From Larimichthys crocea (lineage: Eukaryota; Chordata; Actinopteri; Sciaenidae), in NCBI RefSeq assembly GCF_000972845.2, contig NC_040018.1:911632-975631 (forward strand): a stretch of DNA of 64,000 nt. Direction: 5' to 3'. The notes under the pieces were generated by a model. That model saw only the letters and a list, made by a program, of their open reading frames with translations, was not told the DNA's origin and made no database searches. The position numbers and the translations under genes are program-made. Shown piece after piece: positions 43,426 to 55,231 of this stretch (its first letter is position 1; each line of letters begins with the position of its first letter).

Positions 43426-45225
43426 ATTTGTTTATATATTAGTTTACATCATGGGTACATCTAAAATGAATCAAAGTCTAATACAACAATCCTGCAATAA
43501 ATTCATGAAGGTAGAATTTGTTTTACAAAATGTTGATTTGGAGGCTGTAATAAAATAAATAAAAAAATATAATACTAATAATAATATGCACATAACAACA
43601 ACAACAATAACAATAATAATAACAATAATAATACACATATTACACATACAGAGCTCAGTCAGGTTTTCAGCCACTTGTGGAACCACTGGCACTCGAGTCC
43701 GTATGTGGATTCAGTCGGTTGATTTATGCCTTTTTGTCATTTTTCAGCTGCATATGTGTTGCTATGCATTTACTGTTTGTTTGTATTGTGTATTATATCT
43801 CTTTCAGCAATGCAATTAAATAAAATCAGACATTTACAATAAGTGGTGTAGTGCAGAGTACACACCGTCAATACCCTTTATCATTTGTATTAAATTTAAT
43901 AATCAATAAAATTGTTATCACATCTGTATGGTTGTTGACAAGAAACACTCATAGGTGATGATCAGCAATATAAATGGAGAAATAAAGCATTCTGTTTTGC
44001 ATTATGTCTTGACTTAAAGCCTCAGAAAATACTACAAACCTGTCTGCATGTTTGTCTGTTTGTTATGCAGCTACCAACAGAGTATAATTGTGTTTGGAAA
44101 ACTTTAAAACTAATGTCAAAGTTTGAACGGGAATAATAACCATAAACAATTGTTATACCCATAAGGTAAAAGGTTTATTATGAACATTAATCATAAACAC
44201 AAACTGACTGCGCAGTGTAAAACAAAAAATAAAGTCTTAAAAAGTTGAGTCAACGAATTTAATTCCATGTCTGAAATTTACCATGATACAAACAAAAAGG
44301 GAAAAAAAGAAACCAGGTAAGTTTGTATACTGAAAAAACACATAGTATTATGTTTTTATATTGTGCTGACAACCACAATTTTAAAAGAAAAAAACTTGTA
44401 ACATTGCTGACATTACTTCATTATCAACACCATGCAAAATCATTATTTACACATAGTATTTACAGTTATGTGTAAATAATTTATCTTGTGAACAAAAGGT
44501 TTAAAAAACACTCATGTGAACACAGGCTAATGCTAATATACACCTTTTCCTTCAAAACATTAATAAAACAAATGTATTACAGCCACTTCAACAGATCCAG
44601 GAGTTATATATATATAAAAAAAATATTTACAAAAATTATAAAAAGCTAAAAACTAATTTCACCATTAACAGTTTCATAATTAAATGGTAATTTGTATATT
44701 TACTGGCCCTGGTAATCGTTACTTCTGCACTTCATGATTATTGCTTTAAGTGTTAACTCTGCTACCTTCTAAATAAATAGTTTTAAGATAAGAAACTTCA
44801 ATTCTAAAAGCCACATATGAGAATAATCTAACTGATCTCAGGCTTTTCTTCAGAATATTTTCATCACAGATGTTCCAGCAGGGGGGAATCTGTTCAGTAG
44901 TCACAGTTAGGACTTTTCTTACGATATCTACATAATATCTCTTATCTATTTATCTTTCCTAATATCTAAAAACAAACATTTACCACCTACACATTATAAG
45001 ATATAAGACATTTCTGAATCTTTCAGTGTCACATTTTATAAATCCTTTTGCCGGTGTTTCACTTGTCAAACACGTAATAAAAGAGTTGGTTGATGCTTCA
45101 TTTAAATACATACAAATGGTTCCATTTAAACGTTTACCAGTAGCCAGACAACAAGGCTCCCAGTTCTAATGAGGTGTGCATGTTCTCTGAAACAGAGGTC
45201 GCAGGGCTTTTCACAGCCGGAGGGT

Positions 45226-48200
45226 TCAGATGACGACACTGGTGCCACTACGAGAACTCTTGTCCTGAGAGAGACATACTAACTTTAGATTCATTTCACT
45301 AACAACCAGTATAACTCAGACTGTTTGTTATAATGACTGTGCATTTGTATTGATGCAAGTGCGTTGGTGTGGTTGCATGAATGCGTGCCTATCAACTAAA
45401 GCAGTGTGTGTCTTACAGGGTAGCGTTCATTCTTCCGTGCTCCTGGTTTCTGTCCAGGTTCATACTCGGAGTAGCTGGGAGGCTTGTCAACCCAACCTCC
45501 ACCTCCTCTCCTCCCTCCTCCTCTCCTGCTGCTGCCCTCATCATCTGAGCTCCAGGACCCTCCTCTTGAGCGCCTTGATGCTGGCGGAGAGTAATTTCCT
45601 CTGGACTTGCTGTCAAACAGGTCATCCCTGGAACGGGAGCGTGGACGGTCCATGCCTCCTCGTGCCCCGCTATGACTCCGTCCATCGAGTGAATCCTGGC
45701 TGTGGCTTCTGGGAATGCCTCTAGAGCGAGTAGGTGAGGGGTGACGCCTGCCCGCTGCTCCTCGGTCATCACGACGGCCGAAGCCGCTACGGCTGCTCTC
45801 GCTGGAGCTCGGTGGGCGAGTCTTGGGTGCAGGAGGTGGGATTCTGCCAGGCTGCGTCTCTCTTATAGGTGGAAGTGTAATGATGCGACGCTCCACTGGG
45901 CCATCGTCAAGGGCAGAGATCATGCTGGGAGGGCCGGGGGAAAATGGCACAGTGGTGGGGTACATGTGCTGGGGAGGAGGTGGGATCTGCTGCATGTGCT
46001 GGGGAGGAGGTGGGATCTGCTGCATGTGCTGGTGTGGAGGAGGCTGGGACCGATGAAAAGAAGACAGCAGGAGAAAAGGCAGAAAAGAAGTGAATACAAA
46101 TGGCAACCACCACTCAGACATTTCACTGAAAAACATGAGTAAACATTATTTACTGTTTGTCAGAAATAAGAAATGTTGCTCTTTCCAGTTTTGTACCAAC
46201 ATGAAATTACAAAACTAGTGCCCTGACAAATGTCAGTCAAACAAACAATCAATACTTTTGCCAATTTCAGCTTTGTAGAATCAGGTGTACGACATTGCCT
46301 AAAACAAAAGACCACCCTTTAACAATGAAATTACGCAATATCATTTAGGCAAAACCATAAAAGGCACTGTGTACATAGGAAGTTGCATACATAACAATTG
46401 TGGCTGTTGTTTAGGCTGTCATCTGTTAACTAAATTAATCATGACACAGATTTGTCAGGATGCAGGTGGCTTACCGCCTCAGCTAAACAGCCTCCATATG
46501 GACACCCTGCGTCAGGAATTACAATGCCAACCCAGGTATGCATTGCATTGTAAAGTGTCCAGAATACTCTGGTTTTGAGTGTCGCCATAGCAACTGTAAC
46601 ACTGTTGATTTCTGACAACATGCCTTTATAAACTAGCTCCAACTACTCCTAACCCTACCATGAGTTCAATTAGCCACCAAAACTGGTTCCATCTACTGCG
46701 ATGGTAATGACTTTAACTTAAATCTTTGAATAACATGTTTGGTAGTTTGTAAAAATGCAAAATTTCATTGAATTCTCTACAATATATTTTTTATTAATAT
46801 ATTAATTTATATAAACAACATGAGTGGTTACATACCTGTAGCAGAGGACTCCTAACCTGGTTTTCCAGGTAATCAAGCATCTGATTGGTGCTGGCAGGGG
46901 TATGGTTACCAGGAGGGGGCATACTGTAAGCTGAAGACTGGGGTGGAGGAAGAGGCATGGCCTTCAGAGGGATGCTCTTGCCTGATCCTGGAGTGACAAA
47001 AAGAGTCACAAAATTAGGTACCGTTAGGTACGGCCTGAAGATGTTAAAGCCACAGTTAACTGACTTGCTGTGTAACATTATGCATGTCTGTACCTCCGTA
47101 GAGCATCGGGTTCATTTGGGAGGAGGCGTGGGTCATTGGTGCATATACCGGCTGTCCTCCTAACCAGGGATTCATGGCCTGCTGAGCCTGCTTCATCATA
47201 CGATGCTGCATCACAGCTGAGAAATGAGGACAGCACATTCTTTCATATACAGTAAGATTGTCTCTGATTATACAGGCTCTTTATCTGCAATGTGGCCATG
47301 TAACGCTGATTTTAGATTATACCGGAACAGAAAGTCAACTTGTGGAGATAAGCATGAGAAAGGTAACCCATAACAAAGCACACTCAAGCAGAGACCCGGA
47401 CATCAAACACTAGAGAGCCATGCTGACTCAGCAGCTCTTGAAAACAGATCTTCAGGTCTGTCTTAATACGCATACGGCCATACGTTATTGAAGTTATTTG
47501 TCACTGTTATCACTCTAAATGTAAGACTGTGCTCCATAACTTGATATTTCTATAGTTCCTGTTCTGTGTTAAAATATATTCCAAAGTGCAGCACAAGCTA
47601 ATGAGGCTTCAGGAGTCCATGGTAGTTAAAGTTTGAGTCATTTCCCCCAGACAATGTTTCTTTGCTGAGCTCTGGTGGAGGAATAATAACAAGAACAGTG
47701 TAGGAAGATATAATATTTGATTTGACAAATACAAACTGCTGATGCCTCGTATAAGCAAGCTGCTTATCAGCAGCCCGCCCCGTTTTGGATGCTGGAGTGT
47801 CCTTATCAACAAGAGAGTTAACTAAATCTAAACGGTGCCTGCTGTCTACCTTTTTCAGGACAGCAGCATTGCTGTGGGCAGCAGGGACAGCGAACATAGC
47901 AGCAGCATGTCTGAGGGCAGCACTGGCAGCAGCAGATACAGAGGAGGAGGATGAGAAGGAGGGCTCCGATGACGATGAACAACACTGTTAACCAGTCTGA
48001 GAGAGGACAGAAGAAGAAGACAGGCTCTCATTAAACTATACATTAGTCCATCAACTTTAGAAGTTGTGGAAATTCAGGGCACTCTTGTTCCTTACGGTAA
48101 ACGATGAGTTTGACTTCTTTGTCAGAGTCTCCTGAGGTGTCTCCAGCAGCGTCGACAGAGCAGAAGTACACCCCATTGTCCCACCACATCACCTCAGTGA

Positions 48201-49847
48201 TCACCAGGTCTGCCTCTGTACACACACACACACACACAAACATACACAAAATGTCTAACTTCAAAACAGAAAAGAATGTTCATTTAACTAAAATAGGAGA
48301 CTAGAAAAAAAAAACACAAGATATTGGCAACTAAGTGGTCAAAACACATGGGTGAAGTAAAGGGTTAACTGTTCCGGATGGGCTCATATAATGTTTGCGT
48401 GAACTCACTATTTTGGATGGTGATCCTGCGCTCACGGTATTCTGCACCCAGCGTCGGCTCGTTGCTTCCTCTCTTCTGGATCACAGTGCGCACTGTGCGC
48501 TGACGATCTGGACAGTCATTTGATGGGTCCTGCCCCAGCTGTAATGCAGACTGGTACGCTGTAAAACCAGAGGAAATGTTTCCATTGGTGATTGGTTACC
48601 ATTTGAAGCATCACAAAACAAAGACAACACAACTGATTATTTTCTACTGTGTCAACAAGTCCAAGACTTTATCGTTATAAATCTGACAAAGTCTGCTATG
48701 TTGTACTTTTATCTGTGCTAGCAGCATGGCTTTAGGGACAATGTCGGTCTGTTGGCTGATCAACCATTTTGCTCAAGACTGAAATATCTCATGTTAACCA
48801 CATGGGATGAATCCTACAGACAGACTAGGTTTGATTTGGCTGACTTCGTGTTGTATTATTCTGGCACTGATGAGTATTTGGTGAGGTTGCATATTTGCTT
48901 TTTGATGCAATATATCATCACTTTCCTCTCTTGGGTTGTTTCTTACCTGTGGAGTAGTACTCCAGCACAGGGTCCTTGCAAAAGGTCTTGAACCTCCAGG
49001 TGACCAGAACATCTTGGAGGTTTGCAGAGGTGGAATAGTCACACCGGAGGATCACCGAGGCAAACAGTGCTGTGTTGCGCTCCTGCTGAGGAACAATCAC
49101 CTGAATACACACCGACACTGTGGAGGGACGACAAACAGACGGTTGAATGCAGTACTTTATTTGTGTGTGTGTGTGTGTGTATCAAGGAATAAAGGGCGTA
49201 TATGTCCCAAAAGATGCTTTCAATTCAGATAACCTGTAATCTGTGTATTTCCACATGAACCGGAAGGAAAGTGTGGTGACAACGAAACAATGTGTGTGAG
49301 GGTTTCTCTCAGGCAGGCAGTTCATTTCAAAAGTGGCAGAACCAGAAAAACCGGTGACACAGAGACACAGGAAACGGCTTACTGTGAAACTACCAGCCAA
49401 ACATTCAGAAGCTGGAATGAAACCTGTTGAATTGAACTGTCTCTAAATGTGGACAGGTCACAGTGACTCTTTCAAATAAGATGGAAGACTATAAAACTCA
49501 TAAGTTACAGTTTAGAAACATAACCGGGTCACCTAACACAAACATGTAAGTATCAGTAAAGTCCTTCCAGTCAGGATAAGATATGAAAAATAAGTCTTCT
49601 ACCACATACTGTATAAAGCCTGACTGTAGGCCTAATTTAAACAAGATGCTTATATTTGTGTTAAATAAACATCATGTGACCGATACTTCCAGTTTGGTTG
49701 GTTTCAGTCGAAATTTGTCAAAGCTTTCCACTCATAAACAGGTCAACAAGACTCATTTTAAAAGCACATAAGGCCAACATGTAAAATAAATGTGAAATTA
49801 CCTTTAAGAAGCGACAGCAGGAGGATAGCAGCAGCTAATCTCCGCAT
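45226..49847 (-). CDS. ildr1: Immunoglobulin-like domain-containing receptor 1 (angulin-2)
   Basis: Exons on the minus strand are 49847-49802, 49117-48947, 48558-48409, 48215-48096, 47996-47850, 47216-47094, 46987-46836, 46043-45417 and 45264-45226 (stop TGA). Phases close, giving 524 residues (about 546 in human). Layout: a signal peptide ([15 protein letters not shown]); one V-type Ig domain at about 20-160 with Cys in LRCDYS and [22 protein letters not shown] and [12 protein letters not shown]; a transmembrane helix at about 165-186; a Cys-rich juxtamembrane patch ([15 protein letters not shown]); and a long Pro/Ser/Arg-rich tail with [10 protein letters not shown] and a C-terminal SVVI, a possible PDZ ligand. 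Angulins mark tricellular contacts and recruit tricellulin. Human ILDR1 loss causes deafness, and roles in lipid-stimulated CCK release are reported. Duplicated 5' sequence lies upstream at 52.1-52.7 kb. Confidence 0.93.
45963..46041 (-). repeat. 30-base coding tandem repeat in ildr1
   Basis: Two full units and one partial unit encode [10 protein letters not shown] in the cytoplasmic tail of ildr1. The first two units are identical at the DNA level, which suggests recent expansion and possible length variation. Confidence 0.9.
48217..48239. repeat. (CA)n microsatellite next to ildr1 exon 4
   Basis: On the coding strand this is a GT run just before the acceptor of the exon starting at 48215. 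It is a second, shorter case of a dinucleotide repeat in an acceptor region in this window. Confidence 0.85.
49161..49181. repeat. (GT)n microsatellite in ildr1 intron 1
   Basis: About 10 GT units, absent from the duplicated copy near 52160. Confidence 0.85.
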
Positions 49848-50080
49848 GATGACAAAACGCTGCAGTTACACAGACAAAGCCTCCGGCTCCAAATAATAAA
49901 AAACTAAATAGCAATAAAACTCCTCGAATGACAATAAAAGAAAAAAGTTTTTTTTTTGTATCCTTATCTGAACTTAAACGCAGCTGTTCATCGTTTTCGT
50001 CCCGTGTGTTTGCCTCAACACTGTCTTTGGTTAACGCCTGGGACTGTAGTCATCTCTGGCCACACCCCGAAACAGGTGAA
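49848..50080 (-). promoter_or_regulatory. ildr1: ildr1 5' untranslated region and promoter-proximal segment
   Basis: This lies directly upstream of the ildr1 start codon. It contains a CTCTGGCCACACCCC box near 50055 (KLF/SP-like CACCC core), which is also kept in the duplicated copy near 52652. There is no CpG island, unlike tmem39a. The transcription start is not resolved. Confidence 0.5.
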
Positions 50081-52095
50081 TTCATCCTGATCGGTGACGT
50101 AGACAGGTGCACAGAAATCCTTACCACCACCACCCCCACCATGCATTTAGTGGCCCCAAGCAAGATTTCGTTTACTAGTCAACAAATCGCACCCACCTCG
50201 CCAATAACTGAATTTACACACAAGTCGTTCAACATCAAATCTCTTGCTGTATTTTGAGTCTTGCAAGTAGCAACAAACAGAAAAAATAATGCAAAACGTA
50301 AATAAAACATCATGGGGGATCATTTTGTCCAGAAAACAAAGATTATTAAACAAGACTAAGTTATTAAATATATATTTATATTAAGCAGTGTCTCAAAATG
50401 ACAACACATGTCTGTGACACAGTCAAAACTAATTGATAACTGATAGTGTCATTGTGTAAGCCAGAGCCACTGCAAGGGCTGCCCCTGAGTCAACTGAACA
50501 CCATACAAAGCGAGTGGTGACCAACATAAGTCCAAGTTAATGTGTGGCCCCACCCAGCAGCTGTGGCCCTAAGCAACCACATAGCCCACTGGTCTCATAC
50601 AAACACACACACACACACACACACCAATATGTGTAGTTTATTTTTCCAGATGGATTTATTGAAACAATGGTTAGGACAGGATAAATAATTTGTGACATGT
50701 GTAATTAAATTGCTTTGGTTTCCTGACTTCACAGAATGTACATGCTGTGTAAAATGTAATTAGAGATACAGATATGATAAGACAAGAGAGATGTTATTGT
50801 TTTTAGAAAATGAAATGTCCATATTGAAACTGATGCCGGCAACACATCTCAAGAAAGTTGGGACAGGCTCATGTTTCCCACTCTGTTCATCACCTCTTCT
50901 TTTAACAACACTCTGTAGGCCTCTGGGAACTGAGGAGACATTTACTGTTATCTTAAAAGTGGACTGTTTCCCCATGGTTGGTGTCTTGGTTTATTTGCTT
51001 CTTCTCTGCATGTGTTTTGTCACTGACTCACTCACCTGGCGTCATCGGCTGAGCTTAGTCAGTGTGACCATGTGATGAAGCTGCTGGTGCAGTTTCAGAG
51101 CTGTCTCACATTCTGCGAGAGAGAAGGCCTCCATGCAAAATGTTTACTGTTAGGCCAGTCCACATGTCAGCTTTATCCCACAATACATGAATAAATAAAC
51201 CTTACAAATAAGCAAATCAAGAGACCACAAACCAATTGACATGCAAAGACCACAGGTAATCCAGCCATACTGGTCATATCGGCAAATGTGGATTCACCAA
51301 ACAACACAAACACTGTTAGTTGTTTTTGTTTTGTTTTGTTTTTTAAATGCAACAGTCTAAATGGAGACATATATGGAACAAGTGTTGTGACTGTTGCCAT
51401 ATATATTTTTGGGGCTTTATTGGTGTTGTTGGTGTTTTATTATCTTTTCCTTACAAAATCATCATCGAGTATAAAATAAAACCTCAGCAAACCCTGCATT
51501 GTTATGTCAACAGGATTTACGTTGTACTGTAAGACCTACGTTCATTGTTTTCATGTGAAACAGTGGATACATTTTAACAAAGCAAAAATCTGTCTTAAAC
51601 ATGTTATGCTTGAGAAATTGCATTGTAAATGTAGAACTGCTCTCTCAGAAGTTTAGTTTGTTTGAGACAGTAAGAGGAAGAGGATACCAGGTCATGCATA
51701 TTTACATGCCAAAACTTATTTCCATTGTTGTCTTAGTAAAGACGGCCTTGATGCAGGAGGAGTCGTCAAATATAACTGACTCACATTTATTTATAACTGT
51801 ACAACACAAAACTTGTCTGTATTACACAAAACACACACAAGTGTTGGTTTTAAACATTAATTACATTTTTATCACTGATCTAATGCTCATTTTTTTCATT
51901 ACACTTTAGAAAATGTGCAAACTTTGCCTGTATTTAATAGGGGAAAAAAAGACATAAAAAGTGGAAATAGAATCAGGTGAACGCTTCCTGAAAAGCAACT
52001 GTAAGTTGGAATAACTATAAATCACAACTGTGATTGTATATAATTCATTTAGCAGACCACTTTGTCCAGAGTTACTTTTTGTACTTTTTGTTTGG
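50081..52095. other. Intergenic DNA upstream of ildr1
   Basis: A CA microsatellite lies at about 50602-50624. No exon was recognised. The reading frames here are AT-rich and short and show no family resemblance. Confidence 0.6.
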
Positions 52096-52680
52096 AGGAT
52101 CACTGAATAAACACTGACACTGTGGAGGGACAGCAAACAGACAGTTACATGCAGTGTGTGTAAGAAGGAATATGTCATATGTTAAAAAAAACAACACTGT
52201 CAGTTCAGAGAAAGAGTAAGTTTGTTTCAAAGTGGCAGAACCAGAAAAACAGGTGACACAGACGGAAACACAAGAAATGACTTACCAACCAAACATTCAA
52301 AAGCTGTTGAGTCAACCTGTCCTTAAATGTGGACTGGACAGTGACTCTTGGAAGAAAAGATGGAAAATCATAGGTCACAGTTTATAGACATAATTGGGTC
52401 ACCTTACAGTAACCTGTAGGTAGGTGTGAATAAAGTCCTCCAAAATAAGAGAATTACATTTATAAGAAAATGGTAACTTAATTCCCATCTTTCCAGACTG
52501 AAAAGATGTAAAGAAATATTTAAAGAAACTGAAATTACCTTTTAGAAGTGATAACAGGAGGATCAGGGCAGTAGAATATATATTCTGACCTCAACTTAAA
52601 TACAACTGCTCATTACTTTGTTCTATCCATTTAGCTGAGAAGTGTCTTATCTCCGGCCACACCCCAGAGGAAACCACGGT
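52096..52680 (-). pseudogene. Partial duplicate of the ildr1 5' end
   Basis: Collinear similarity to 49094-50075 covers the first ~25 bases of ildr1 exon 2 with its acceptor (near 52112), intron 1 words such as AGTGGCAGAACCAGAAAAAC, exon 1 with its GGTAATTT donor (near 52542), and the upstream GGCCACACCCC box. The position equivalent to the ildr1 ATG reads ATA, and exon 2 breaks off after about eight codons. It therefore cannot encode a receptor. It is direct in orientation and upstream of ildr1 on the same strand. It may be only a relic, or it could supply an alternative non-coding first exon. Confidence 0.88.
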
Positions 52681-53107
52681 AACCAGACATAACCAGATGT
52701 AAAGAAATCCCCTAATGAGAGTCGATGACAGGAAGGCATGCCAACTACACCTTACAAAAGAAATATCTGGTTTTATACAGGTAACATGTTTGTCTGGTGC
52801 TTATTTATCTAATCATGGCTTCTTTTTTATTCTATAAATAGAGATCTACTGAAATGTATTACATCACTAAGTGAGATAATCATCATATAAAATATCATGC
52901 TATTTTTATTGAATAAATTCTATTTTTCTAAAGCTAGCATTTTCTTTCTCTTTCTTTTCTCACGTTTCTTCATTGTAAATATTACAGTCCTATCAGAGGA
53001 GTGACAAAATGTCTGACATCCTTGATAATTACACATAATAATGTAACACTGTCACCTCAAGAGGTCAGACTCATCAGATAAAGCTTAAAATTGGTCATTA
53101 TAAAAAT

Positions 53108-53325
53108 AGCACTGTTGCCTCACATCAAGAGACCCAGCATGCTCTCCCTGTGCCGGTGTGAGCTCTCCTCCCACAGTCAGAAGACATGCAGGTTAATCAG
53201 CCACTCTAAATTGTCCATAGGTGTGAATGTGAGTGTCAGTGGTTGTCTCTATGTGTGAGCCCTGTGATGAACTGGCAACTTGCCCAGGCTAGACACTCAG
53301 GTGTATCTCTGAGCTAAAACCACTA
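53108..53325 (+). mobile_element. Degenerate tRNA-derived SINE (same family as 11994)
   Basis: It reads GCACTGTTGCCTCACATCAA, then CTCCCACAGTCAGAAGACAT, GCAGGTTAATC, CTAAATTGTCCATAGGTGTG, GTGTGAGCCCTGTGATGAAC and TGGCAACTTGCCCAGG. The first 30 or so bases and the tail are missing or diverged. Confidence 0.7.
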
Positions 53326-54534
53326 GGTGTCAGCCTAAACTTGTTTTTAATCTGAGTTGGAACTTTTTTATTCACAATCTCTGTTTAAGTTTGACTCTTG
53401 AATTCTCTTGAGTTAAACTATAAAGCCAAGCAGTTTATTTATTCCCTGGAGGAAAGACTTTATTTAAACATGACCTCATGGTACAATCTGCATATAAATT
53501 GGACTACTTTTATGTATTGTGCTGAAGTGAGTCCTTCAGATTGTTTTCCCTTTGGGCACACCCAGTCTGCACCTGCAACCCTTCAGACCTTTTTAACTCC
53601 TGCCAAGATCCACTCTGTTTTGTTCTGTCCTCATATCATATTCTCCTGAGGCTTTAAAGCAAAAACATGAATTCACTCCATGATTCCAACCATTATTGTA
53701 CGTTTGAGTTCACATTGTACAAAATTGCCTACAAGCACTATGCCAGTTAATTTAAATGAACTCACACCACAGCTACTTTCAGTTTAGCAGTTCAGCCCCT
53801 CAACAGCCACTCACACCACACTGGAATTGGCAAGGTGGAGTAGACTAAAGGAGAGAAGAAATAGAGGATTTGAACAGAAAATGGTCATATGCTTGGGTCA
53901 GATATTGATCCAAAGAAAAGTGACTAGGAAGCAGCAACACAATTTTTTTAATGTCTGCAGTTTAGGTTATCTATCACACATTTCAGCATCTGGCAACCCC
54001 AAAACTGGCTCCACAGTCAATGCTACCTCAAGCAGGGAAATGTTAGCCAGTGTTATACATCACATTCACATACACACACACAACTGTACAACTGAATGAC
54101 TGAACTCAAGGTAGCAGTGGTGACTGGTGATCAGATTTGACTGAGAGTCACCACACAACCCACCAAAGGTCATCAGAGTTTTGATTAAAAGGGGAAGGGG
54201 ATCACATACAGAAACACAAACAAACCTTTCACTGTACTACAGTGTGTAGTGATGTCATATTTATCTGCCGATGTCTCTATGGAGCACAGCAGGGAGTTGT
54301 TTAACAGCATTCCTGACATACTCTTGATTCATGGATGGCGACCGTCTTCACAGATCCCACCCATCATAAACATACAGCGTGAGGTCAGATGCACACACAA
54401 CCTCGCTCTCATGCACAGATAAGACAACACATAAGAAAAGAACGAAAAGAATGAGTCATTTCCACTCTGGGGATATTTAAAAGATATTTCCTATTGCAGT
54501 GTTTTATTATCAGTTATGCAGAGTTGGAAGAAAC

Positions 54535-54905
54535 TTCTTTAATCTTTAACTCAATTAAAAGTAAAAGTCCTGATCCTTGATCTTCAGAGGATTCTGTGTT
54601 CTTTTATATAAACTAAATAAATTATATAAAAACGTTAGTGTTACATTACGGCATTGTTGTTACTTCTAATGCTTTAATACACAGGCAGCATTTTGTTGTT
54701 GGTTAAAGAGAACTGATTTTGAATATTTTATATACTGTTGGGCAGTTACATATAAAACAATGTATGCATGTCTTCCTCTAGAATAACTAAAACTGTCAGA
54801 TAAATGTAGTGCAGTCAAAAAACATTAAAAGATTGAGAAGCAGCAGGATGAAGTAGCATTAAACGCTGAATATTCAAGTACAACTATGTCAGAACTGTAA
54901 AGTAG
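54535..54905. repeat. Degenerate ACTTAAGTA-type repeat
   Basis: AT-rich words such as TCAATTAAAAGTAAAAGTCC near 54550 and AATATTCAAGTACAACTATG near 54870 recall the ends of the same hAT-like element class noted at 5755 and 12225. The middle is diverged. Confidence 0.4.
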
Positions 54906-55189
54906 TTGTAAATGTACATAGTTGACTTTAGGACATCGTTTCTTGAATCTTAACAGTTGAAAACTGTTTTTTATAATCAGACACTTTATGGACTCGAGTG
55001 TTGTAACAAATTATTTATGTGGATGGCAACAACTGCGACACAGATATCTGTGGTTGAGCTGGCAGAACCGATATGTGAGTTTTGACACAGCTGTGTAGTA
55101 AAGACAGGCAGTCTGTGATTACAACAATGAACAAAGACATGAGTCATACTCCATTACACATTGTCTCCTTTACAGAAAAGTAAAGAGTC

Positions 55190-55231
<42 letters not shown>
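55190..55231. repeat. (TC)n(AC)n compound microsatellite
   Basis: About 11 TC units pass directly into about 10 AC units. Confidence 0.92.

Larger units (their letters stand above)
42861..45225. other. Region between the tmem39a promoter and the ildr1 stop
   Basis: The left part holds a LINE-like tail near 43165 (TTTGGGATCAATAAATC), copy B of the direct repeat, a TATC microsatellite and AAT/CAA-rich simple sequence to about 43640. The right part is probably the ildr1 3' untranslated region; on the minus strand an AATAAA lies near 44171-44176. No exon was found. Confidence 0.55.

Noticed and set aside
45741..46142. Plus-strand open frame of 133 codons opposite ildr1 exon 8
   Set aside because: It is antisense to a GC-rich, repetitive coding exon, where long spurious frames are expected; no family resemblance.
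49182..49400. Frame with a signal-peptide-like start in ildr1 intron 1 ([14 protein letters not shown])
   Set aside because: No donor in phase with ildr1 exon 2 was found, and the true exon 1 at 49847 joins perfectly.
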